48,996 nt of DNA from a virus, in the IMG/VR virus record IMGVR_UViG_3300021957_000063, positions 1 to 48,996 of that record; one strand, written 5' to 3'. Shown here one piece after another: positions 42,946 through 48,996 of this stretch. Position 1 is the first letter of the stretch; every line of letters starts with the position of its first letter. The notes below the pieces were generated by a model. The model was not told where the DNA came from and ran no database searches. It saw only the letters and a list, made by a program, of their open reading frames with translations. Made by a program: the position numbers and the translations under genes.

Positions 42946-42953
42946 TATTTATA
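42946..42953 (-). promoter_or_regulatory. T4-type late promoter TATAAATA
   Basis: A perfect late box on the minus strand, 46 nt before the giant gene's ATG, in the short gap after gp16. The ATG itself has only a weak AAAGAA binding site. Confidence 0.8.
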
Positions 42954-42987
42954 CTTTGCTAACAAAAACAATACGAAAGGCAGGTCT

Positions 42988-43434
42988 TTAATCTTTTATC
43001 TTGTTTTCAATCATGTCAAGAAGATCTTTTGTTGAACCAACAACTATATTATTTATTTGAGTGTTGGTTTGAGAAGGCTCGAGCTTCTCTTTTATTTCTT
43101 TTACTTTCTTTTGTTTTACATGTAGATCAAGTAGAGCAGATGAACCATCGATGATATTTTTCATCAGTTGAGAATATGATTCATAGAGTTTGCCATTCTC
43201 ATTGAGAATGGCAGCTTGACCTAGTTCCTGTAAAACTTCGTTTGATTTTAAAATTGTCTCTTTGATTGTATCTTGAGCAAATTCAAAATCTTCATCCGAG
43301 GACGTTGCACCCTCGTATGGTGTAATTGCGTTGTACTTTTCAACTTTTTGAAGTTTTCTTTCCGCACCTTCTTCGATGAATTCAACAGGTACTTCGTTTG
43401 AAACTTCAATTGGCTCAATCTTCGTATTCTTCAT
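42988..43434 (-). CDS. 16: Terminase small subunit, gp16-like
   Basis: A 148-aa acidic helical protein. A central pair of helices (DTIKETILKSNEVLQELGQAA, then YSQLMKNIIDGSSALLDLHVKQKKVKEI) is followed by the short signature NNIVVGSTKDLLDMI, which matches the conserved VGST-x-[DE]LL end of T4-type gp16. The small terminase forms rings that regulate gp17 and start packaging. The start overlaps the upstream membrane-protein gene by 20 nt. In T4, gp16 directly precedes gp17; here gp17 is 3.5 kb away on the other strand. Confidence 0.75.
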   Translation of the reverse strand: MKNTKIEPIEVSNEVPVEFIEEGAERKLQKVEKYNAITPYEGATSSDEDFEFAQDTIKETILKSNEVLQELGQAAILNENGKLYESYSQLMKNIIDGSSALLDLHVKQKKVKEIKEKLEPSQTNTQINNIVVGSTKDLLDMIENKIKD

Positions 43435-43948
43435 GGCCTGCTTTTTTCGGAAGTGTGGCTTCTACATCAAGTTCAAGTAGAGCAAAACCACCACCTTTTG
43501 ATTTGATTGTGCCACCTGCATGTTGTTCACTGTTCGTTCCCGGATCACCTTCTTGTCCCTCATTTTCTTCACCCGAAAGTTCAGGATCAAACTCACCAAC
43601 AAATTGGCGACCTTTTTTCATACCTTCAGTAGCGGCAGCAAGAGCCTTATGTTTCTCTTGTGAATATGGTATTTGAATTGCCTTAGGTTTTGCATCACCT
43701 TCAAGCATTACCCACATGAAAATATTATCACCTGTTTCATCTGGTATATAAGAAACAAGCATGAACTTCTTTTCATTTGTTAATGAAGTTGGATACCCAA
43801 ACAATGAATCAATGTAGAAGTAACTTCCACCAGTGAACAAAATTGTTAGAGGAATGATGTACAGCATGTGGGCACTTTTACGCACATCAATCATCAGCCA
43901 CAAAAATAATGAAACTAAAAATATCGCTAAAATAATTAAGTAAGTCAT
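43415..43948 (-). CDS. Two-pass membrane protein of the motor-like cassette, 177 aa
   Basis: Two membrane segments (about residues 3-20 and 29-52) are followed by a 120-residue soluble tail that is acidic and Gly-rich near its end (GEENEGQEGDPG). Its start overlaps the ExbD-like stop by ATGA, and the GGAGGACC binding site is formed by the preceding Gly-Gly-Pro codons. Its end overlaps gp16 by 20 nt. No family recognised. Tight coupling makes it a probable third subunit or regulator of the ExbB/ExbD-like pair. Confidence 0.7.
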   Translation of the reverse strand: MTYLIILAIFLVSLFLWLMIDVRKSAHMLYIIPLTILFTGGSYFYIDSLFGYPTSLTNEKKFMLVSYIPDETGDNIFMWVMLEGDAKPKAIQIPYSQEKHKALAAATEGMKKGRQFVGEFDPELSGEENEGQEGDPGTNSEQHAGGTIKSKGGGFALLELDVEATLPKKAGHEEYED

Positions 43949-44679
43949 GGTCCTCCTATGCCTCCATAAACTGGATCACTATTAATTTGCATTTGTTGCG
44001 TAACGGCACCGGATGGTCCAGAGCCTCTTGTATTACGATTTGAATCATTTGGTAAAGTTACCCAACCTGTGCCAGGTCCAGTACCATCAGGTTTCATTAC
44101 AAGATGCTTTTGCAAATCATGCATGTTTGTATAACGTCCTTCAGGTGTCATGTCAAAGCGAACAAAGGTAAGTTCTTGTCCACGAAATTCAAACTCTTTT
44201 GTTCCTTGCCAAACTTCTTCAAAAGGATTCAACTTAATCACTTTAACTTCGGCAACTGTCCGCCTCTTTTCTTTTGGTTCCTTTGTAAAGAAATAATGTC
44301 CATTGATTACATATTCACCAGCTTGGTAACCACGAATGTTGATAATCTCTTGATTGATATGAACAACTTCCATCTTATCCGTGCCCGCATAAATTGTATC
44401 CGTACGATGTCCTAAATCATCTCGGTCAAGGTTCATGAATCCTTGTGAGGGATCCCGAAAACCTACAAGACCACTTGGGCCTTCAATCCATAGGTCTAAA
44501 TCAATATCTTTTTCTCCTTCCCAACTCATTGTGATCATGTATTCAACGTTTGCTTCAATGTCTGCTGTTTCCGTTGGATCATTAATTAGAAGAAATGCAA
44601 CGATGAAAAGGAATGCAAATCCCAAAATTAAGTTGAAAAGAAGATCAATAAATGCAAGATTACTACTGTACTTTAACAT
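43945..44679 (-). CDS. ExbD/TolR-like protein with YfaP-like periplasmic domain
   Basis: The N-terminus (SNLAFIDLLFNLILGFAFLF) has the ExbD/TolR/MotB pattern: a single membrane helix with an early Asp (D12), the proton-carrying residue of that family. The outside part (about 42-135) reads ITMSWEGEKDIDLDLWIEGPSG and later YQAGEYVINGHYFF, resembling the DUF2135/YfaP beta-sandwich; the usual TolR or OmpA-like peptidoglycan-binding domain is not seen. A C-terminal Gly/Asn-rich tail follows. It overlaps the ExbB-like gene by 17 nt and the third membrane gene by 4 nt. The helix assignment is fairly strong and the outer-domain assignment moderate. Confidence 0.72.
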   Translation of the reverse strand: MLKYSSNLAFIDLLFNLILGFAFLFIVAFLLINDPTETADIEANVEYMITMSWEGEKDIDLDLWIEGPSGLVGFRDPSQGFMNLDRDDLGHRTDTIYAGTDKMEVVHINQEIINIRGYQAGEYVINGHYFFTKEPKEKRRTVAEVKVIKLNPFEEVWQGTKEFEFRGQELTFVRFDMTPEGRYTNMHDLQKHLVMKPDGTGPGTGWVTLPNDSNRNTRGSGPSGAVTQQMQINSDPVYGGIGGP

Positions 44680-45124
44680 ATGATTCCACCATTACCAGTT
44701 GACTTTTAATAAGAACACTACTTACTAACCCAACCAATGTTGTAAGCAATGCTGTACCCATACCGCTTGCCATTTGTGTTAAACTTTCCTGAATGGCATA
44801 AGTATCGTTGATATTTAAATTTGAAAAAACTGAGTACAGCATGTAAATAAATCCGATAACAGTTCCAATCATGCCTAAAGTAATTACCATTTCACTCACA
44901 AACCATTCCCGATCATAAGTATATTTTTCGTCTCCTTTAACTGAACTTTTCCATAATTTATATCCAATCACAACACTGGTGGCGGCGAATATACTTAGAA
45001 TTGCAACAGAGAGTTTTGTAAAGTCATGCACATACATGAAATTCAAAAAGTTAAAATAGGTTGCAACACCTAAACCTGTGAGTGTGAGTGTGATGAGTAG
45101 CCACCATTTCAAAAATAAATTCAT
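44663..45124 (-). CDS. MotA/TolQ/ExbB-like proton-channel protein
   Basis: The 153-aa protein has four hydrophobic segments (about 9-29, 39-57, 77-100, 118-140). The last two carry the family signature: ITLGMIGTVIGFIYML with T88, and SGMGTALLTTLVGLVSS with T128/T129, matching GLLGTV-x-G and AL-x-TT-x-GL of TolQ/ExbB. The cytoplasmic loop between them is shorter than in host ExbB, so it is a minimal stator. In the ExbB/ExbD, TolQ/TolR and MotA/MotB pairs this subunit forms a pentamer around two ExbD helices and turns ion flow into movement. A GGAGAATT site precedes the ATG. It lies 12 nt after gp15 and overlaps the ExbD-like gene. Confidence 0.8.
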   Translation of the reverse strand: MNLFLKWWLLITLTLTGLGVATYFNFLNFMYVHDFTKLSVAILSIFAATSVVIGYKLWKSSVKGDEKYTYDREWFVSEMVITLGMIGTVIGFIYMLYSVFSNLNINDTYAIQESLTQMASGMGTALLTTLVGLVSSVLIKSQLVMVESYVKVQ

Positions 45125-45136
45125 TTTAATTCTCCT

Positions 45137-46084
45137 TTATGGGTTTTCTTTTTTCCAAGCCTCTTCTCTTTCATGCTCTTCGTCATAATTTGAGCCTTCA
45201 TAGACAAAAGTTTTGAAACCAAAATCATCATTTTCATCATAACCATAAATCTTAACTAAGCTATGCTCATTTGCAATAGGATCATTCAAAGCAGAACTTG
45301 CTTCTTCATCCTGTAAACTTCCAGAAGTTTCAGTAGCAATCGGCATTCGTTGTTCAAGATAAAGGGCTTTCTTACGAGATTTTTGTAAATCTTCAGTTCC
45401 AATTTTTCCTAAAGTATGTGTCTCCACAAATACTGTATTTACTCTAGGATAATCTTTAATCGGCGGAAAGATATATGATTTTGCTGTTAAAGCAAGGTCG
45501 GCGGTAAGTAGTCTTCTCTCCTGTAGGCCTTCATATTGATCTGTCCATGTTACACCATTCAACATGATCGGCACATCAATGTCAATACTTAATTCAGGTA
45601 TTGCACGATATGTCACATTCAAATTTGGTGTAAAATACGGTAAGATTTTTTCAACAAGTTGTGTTAAATCTTCTGCATATTTAGCAAGAATTGAAACTGT
45701 AAATTCAAAATTATACGGCACTCCATTGTACATTACAAGCACATCTTTTTTGTTTTTTTGTTCGTTTGTTGGTCGTCCTCTTCCACCTGTTTTAGGTAAT
45801 TGTCTTTGACTATCATAAGACAAACCATCAAACGAAAATCCAATTCTTGGTAGTGTTAAGTTTGTATTCTTATCTTCAACAGCAGGTGCATCACGAATTA
45901 AAGTAAGCATCTTATCACGATTTGCAAAGCTAATTGGTACTACAATCTTTTCTTCAATGTCACCTGACTTATGATTCTTACGGACAAGAACCATTTTTGA
46001 AAACAATGATCCTATAACAACAACCAGATTTCTTATTGTTTGGTGATACTGGTCTTGCTCATCAACATTTTTACTAAAAAACAT
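45137..46084 (-). CDS. 15: Tail completion and sheath stabiliser, gp15-like
   Basis: The 315-aa protein matches T4 gp15: an N-terminal YHQTIRNLVVVIGSLFSKM helix, IVVPISFANRDKM at about 47-59, TLPRIGFSFDGLSYD near 77-91, VPYNFEFTVSILAKYAEDLTQLVEKILPYFTPNLNVT at about 122-158, and LTADLALTAKSYIFPPI. Gp15 caps the tail tube and sheath and joins the tail to the neck. About 70 C-terminal residues are acidic and probably flexible. It lies 7 nt after gp14 in the same operon. Confidence 0.85.
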   Translation of the reverse strand: MFFSKNVDEQDQYHQTIRNLVVVIGSLFSKMVLVRKNHKSGDIEEKIVVPISFANRDKMLTLIRDAPAVEDKNTNLTLPRIGFSFDGLSYDSQRQLPKTGGRGRPTNEQKNKKDVLVMYNGVPYNFEFTVSILAKYAEDLTQLVEKILPYFTPNLNVTYRAIPELSIDIDVPIMLNGVTWTDQYEGLQERRLLTADLALTAKSYIFPPIKDYPRVNTVFVETHTLGKIGTEDLQKSRKKALYLEQRMPIATETSGSLQDEEASSALNDPIANEHSLVKIYGYDENDDFGFKTFVYEGSNYDEEHEREEAWKKENP

Positions 46085-46091
46085 ATCTCTG

Positions 46092-46937
46092 TTATGCTAG
46101 TGGATTATTTGGATCCCATTCAACAAGTGTTGTGCTTTCATCAAGCAATTGATTGTTTGTTTGCAATGCTTGAATTTCTTCATTTTGATGTGACAAATGT
46201 TCAACAATTGTATTAACATTTGCAGTTGCACCACTTGAGTCACCTGTTATAATTTCATTCGGTTCAAACAAACCGTTCAGGTTACGAACTGAAAGAACTT
46301 TCTTTCTTGGCATAAACTTATGCACTTGTCCTTTGTATCCTGACCTCTCACCAACAACAAATTCATTTCTTGCAAACTTACCTGTAACGTTTTCAATTGG
46401 TATGTCAAGACTATAAATTTCTTGGTCTGATTGATCAATTACTTTAACATTCGTTTCAATCTGCTCATGGCTTGGTGTATACAATTCGCATGATAGCCGA
46501 TAGTTAGGAAAGATACCAGCTTGCATAAATCCTGGTTGTTGATAATCAACATATGTAATTGTATACAATCTTGAATCTGTTGGCATATAGATCAAGTCAC
46601 CCTCATGCGGTCGCTTTCGGTCTGGAATACTTGTCTCATCAAATCTTCTTTTTGAAACAATCAAATTCATTGTTTCTTCAATTTGCAAACCAAACTTACC
46701 GAGTAATGATTGACCAACATAGCCATCAGTTTCTTCCATCAACATCTCAATCAGATAGGCGTGATTAAATCTTTGGTCATTATCAGAACCCATGATCAGA
46801 TCGTAATTGAAATGTTCTTTGGGTAGATAAGACATATTGATGCCTACAATTTGTATGATCTCATCATGCAAGTCCTGTACTAAGTCCTGCTCTCCTTGAT
46901 ATTGGTAATGATTAAAATGTATATTTGCTTTTGACAT
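46092..46937 (-). CDS. 14: Neck protein, gp14-like
   Basis: The 281-aa protein follows the T4-type gp14 pattern: GEQDLVQDLHDEIIQIVGINMSYLP at about 15-39, a segment with FNHAYLIEMLMEETDGYVG, then LLGKFGLQIEETMNLIVSKRRF at about 79-100, and PHEGDLIYMPTDSRLYTITYVD. Gp14 with gp13 closes the filled head and provides the tail-docking surface. It is the first gene of the minus-strand late operon. A GATAAATA box lies 40 nt upstream. Confidence 0.85.
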   Translation of the reverse strand: MSKANIHFNHYQYQGEQDLVQDLHDEIIQIVGINMSYLPKEHFNYDLIMGSDNDQRFNHAYLIEMLMEETDGYVGQSLLGKFGLQIEETMNLIVSKRRFDETSIPDRKRPHEGDLIYMPTDSRLYTITYVDYQQPGFMQAGIFPNYRLSCELYTPSHEQIETNVKVIDQSDQEIYSLDIPIENVTGKFARNEFVVGERSGYKGQVHKFMPRKKVLSVRNLNGLFEPNEIITGDSSGATANVNTIVEHLSHQNEEIQALQTNNQLLDESTTLVEWDPNNPLA

Positions 46938-46952
46938 TAAAGCCTTGGTTGA

Positions 46953-46960
46953 AATAAATA
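46953..46960 (+). promoter_or_regulatory. Possible late promoter box AATAAATA for gp17
   Basis: AATAAATA differs by one base from the T4 late consensus and ends 46 nt before the gp17 ATG, matching the spacing at other late genes. Confidence 0.4.
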
Positions 46961-46976
46961 TTAAAATAACTTATAT

Positions 46977-46984
46977 TATTTATC
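46977..46984 (-). promoter_or_regulatory. Late promoter box GATAAATA for the gp14 operon
   Basis: The minus strand reads GATAAATA, 40 nt upstream of the gp14 start. It faces the AATAAATA box of the + strand, and the predicted start sites are only a few bases apart. Confidence 0.5.
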
Positions 46985-47005
46985 CATTTCTAAAAAGGTG
47001 ATTCT

Positions 47006-48655
47006 ATGTCTGCACCAGTACCAGTACTTAATTATAAAAATAATCCTAAATTAAAACGTGTTGGACAAGAGATACCTTTCACACGAAATCATGTGGAAGA
47101 ATATCTAAAGTGTCGAGATGATGTTGTTTACTTTCTTAATAATTATTTTTATATCATTACAATTGACCAAGGTAAACAAATTATTGACTTGTGGGATTAT
47201 CAAAAAGATATTATTAATTTAGTACATGATAATCGAAATACAATTGTATTATCTGCACGCCAGATTTCAAAAACTACAACTGTTTGTGGATATATTTTAC
47301 ATTATATATTATTCAATAGTTCAAAGAATGTAGCAATTCTGGCAAACTATACAAAGACTGCACGAAAGAGTTTACGTTTAATCAAACAAGCATATGAACA
47401 CATTCCTTTATGGATGCAACAAGGAGTGATGTCTTGGAATGTGAATTCAATTGAACTTGAAAATGGTTGTATGGTGATGGTCTCAGCTTCGACTGGTGAC
47501 AGTATTCGTGGTGAAACGATCAATCTATTGTATGTAGATGAGTGCGCATTCGTTGATAACTTTGAAACATTTTGGTCTGCAACCTATCCTACTATCTCTT
47601 CTGGTACTTCTTCGAAGGTTGTGATGACTTCAACACCAAAAGGATTGAATCATTTCTACAAGTTTTGGACGGAAGCAGAAGCTAAAGTTAATGACTTTAT
47701 TCCATATAAAGTCATGTGGTATCAAAGACCAGATCGTAATGAAGAATGGAAGAAAAAAACAATTGCACAGTTTGGAGAAGAAAAGTTTCTTGTTGAACAT
47801 TGTTGTCAGTTTCTTGGTAGTACAGCAACTTTAATTTCATCAACAAAATTGAAAGAGTTGGCAATCATGAAGCCATCACGAATTCTTGATGACATTAAAA
47901 TTTATGAAGAAGTTCAAGAAGAACACAATTATGTAATTGTTGCTGATGTATCAAAGGGTAGAGAACAAGACTATTCTGTTTTCTCTGTGATTGATGTTTC
48001 AACAAAGCCATTTAAAGTTGTTGCTGTTTATCGTGACAATACAATTCAACCAATTATCTATGCAAGAATCATTCACAATGCGGCACTACAATACAACAAA
48101 GCATATGTTCTCGTTGAAGAAAACAATATAGGTTCACAAATTACAGATGTTCTACTTCAAGATTTAGAATATGATCACTTGTTCACCACTGTAAAAAAAG
48201 AATTAAAAACTACCTTGTCGAGTGGATTTCAAAAAAGAGCGAAGTATGGTGTAACAACAACACCAAGAATTAAAAGAATTGGCTGTTCGAATTTAAAAAT
48301 GTTACTTGAGAATGAACAACTTTTAGTGAATGATTCTGATACTATTGGTGAATTTCTAACATTCTCAGTTGATGCAAGGTCTGGTTCATATAAAGCAGAG
48401 AATGGTAAACATGATGATTGTGTAATGACTTTAGTTCTTTTTGCTTGGATGTCTGATGAACAATATTTCAAAGATACTTATGATATGAACATTCGAACAA
48501 ATATTGTAGAAAATGAAAATGAAGAAAATTATTTACCTTTTGGATTTTTGGATGATGGTGTGGAAGAATACGTTCCAGAAGAAGAACGAGATCCGTTTGA
48601 AGAAGAAAGAATTGAAATTCTTAAACAAAATGCCTGGTTATTTGAAGGTCTTTAA
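47006..48655 (+). CDS. 17: Terminase large subunit, gp17
   Basis: The 549-aa packaging motor has an N-terminal ATPase with a Walker A variant SARQISKTT (83-91), Walker B LLYVDE (D178, E179) and coupling motif STP near 209-211. The C-terminal RNase H-fold nuclease has D314 (VADVSKG), E371 (LVEENN) and D470/D471 (KHDDC). The organisation and spacing match T4 gp17, which pumps DNA into the prohead and cuts it. The ATG has AAGGTG upstream. It is divergent from gp14, and gp18 follows about 100 bp downstream. Confidence 0.97.
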   Translation: MSAPVPVLNYKNNPKLKRVGQEIPFTRNHVEEYLKCRDDVVYFLNNYFYIITIDQGKQIIDLWDYQKDIINLVHDNRNTIVLSARQISKTTTVCGYILHYILFNSSKNVAILANYTKTARKSLRLIKQAYEHIPLWMQQGVMSWNVNSIELENGCMVMVSASTGDSIRGETINLLYVDECAFVDNFETFWSATYPTISSGTSSKVVMTSTPKGLNHFYKFWTEAEAKVNDFIPYKVMWYQRPDRNEEWKKKTIAQFGEEKFLVEHCCQFLGSTATLISSTKLKELAIMKPSRILDDIKIYEEVQEEHNYVIVADVSKGREQDYSVFSVIDVSTKPFKVVAVYRDNTIQPIIYARIIHNAALQYNKAYVLVEENNIGSQITDVLLQDLEYDHLFTTVKKELKTTLSSGFQKRAKYGVTTTPRIKRIGCSNLKMLLENEQLLVNDSDTIGEFLTFSVDARSGSYKAENGKHDDCVMTLVLFAWMSDEQYFKDTYDMNIRTNIVENENEENYLPFGFLDDGVEEYVPEEERDPFEEERIEILKQNAWLFEGL

Positions 48656-48667
48656 AACTTCAAAATT

Positions 48668-48675
48668 GATAAATA
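48668..48675 (+). promoter_or_regulatory. Possible late promoter box GATAAATA for gp18
   Basis: GATAAATA in the AT-rich 104-bp gap between gp17 and gp18, 85 nt before the sheath start. No hairpin terminator is visible in this gap. Confidence 0.45.
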
Positions 48676-48759
48676 TTTCTAAATTAATAAAATTAATTAT
48701 TTTTAATTTATTTTTTTCGTGGTTTACCTTTTAAAATAATTCAAGTTAAAGGAACTGAT

Positions 48760-48996
48760 ATGGCAGATTTTACTCTATCTCCAGGAATCGTCACGAATGA
48801 GATTGATAAATCCATTCGTCCTGAAAAGCTTATGCTTAGTAGCATTGCAGGAGTAGTTGGACGATTTAACTGGGGACCATCCATGATTCCTACTCTTATT
48901 ACAAGTGAAAATGAATTTATTAAGCAATTTGGAAAGCCAGTGAATAACAATTATGTTGAATGGTTTAATGTATATAACTTTTTGCAGTACGGTAAA
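48760..48996 (+). CDS. 18: Tail sheath protein gp18 (5' part)
   Basis: ATG at 48760 is preceded by AAAGGAA. The 79 visible residues begin ADFTLSPGIVTNEIDKS and continue AGVVGRFNWGPSM and EFIKQFGKP, the conserved start of contractile-tail sheath proteins. The gene runs off the right edge of the window. Its position after gp17 is as in T4. Confidence 0.93.
   Translation, partial: MADFTLSPGIVTNEIDKSIRPEKLMLSSIAGVVGRFNWGPSMIPTLITSENEFIKQFGKPVNNNYVEWFNVYNFLQYGK

Noticed and set aside
1-48996. tRNA genes, insertion sequences or attachment sites
   Set aside because: I looked for cloverleaf-like arms, transposase motifs and flanking direct repeats and saw none that could be supported.

Overview
The window is part of a large, AT-rich genome of a T4-type tailed phage (myovirus). 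Recognisable T4-like virion genes are terminase large subunit gp17, the start of tail sheath gp18, neck gp14, tail completion gp15, terminase small subunit gp16, baseplate chaperone gp26, a gp19/48/54-type tube protein, and a tape-measure protein carrying a lysozyme domain. Perfect or near-perfect T4-type late promoter boxes (TATAAATA) sit about 40-47 nt upstream of several of these genes. The host cannot be named from the sequence. A periplasmic binding protein, lipoproteins and inner-membrane motor-like proteins point to a Gram-negative host.

Layout. (1) About 1-16608, mostly + strand: a hyper-variable early/accessory region of about 30 small genes. It is punctuated by a family of near-identical sigma70-like promoters (TTGACA, 16-bp spacer, TATGAT followed by CTGATCA), often fused to the stop codon or terminator of the gene before. 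Contents include a lone receiver-domain response regulator (minus strand), two LPP20-like envelope proteins, a NADAR enzyme, zinc-ribbon and small membrane proteins, a 1016-aa secreted/membrane MORN/coiled-coil/HPDK fusion protein, a MORN-repeat protein, a BMP-family nucleoside-type binding protein, a structured RNA of about 130 nt with its own promoter and terminator, and an SGNH hydrolase. (2) 16605-46937, minus strand: the late structural block. Transcribed right to left it runs gp14, gp15, an ExbB/TolQ-like plus ExbD/TolR-like pair and a third membrane protein, gp16, one 6706-codon fibre gene that is 41% of the window, a GNAT acetyltransferase, an unknown T4-type protein, a tube-like protein, gp26, a 59-aa chaperone partner probably reached by -1 frameshift, and the tape measure/lysozyme. 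(3) 46953-48996, + strand: gp17 and the beginning of gp18.

How it fits together. The left region is switched on by host-type promoters and appears to remodel the host (signalling, ADP-ribose chemistry, envelope, nutrient binding). The right block builds neck, tail, packaging enzyme and a very long pentapeptide-repeat fibre under late promoters. The most unusual element is the tightly overlapping ion-motor-like trio embedded between gp15 and gp16. Next are the giant fibre, the stand-alone structured RNA and the fused double-signal-peptide protein. Calls were made by reading motifs; no database search was run.
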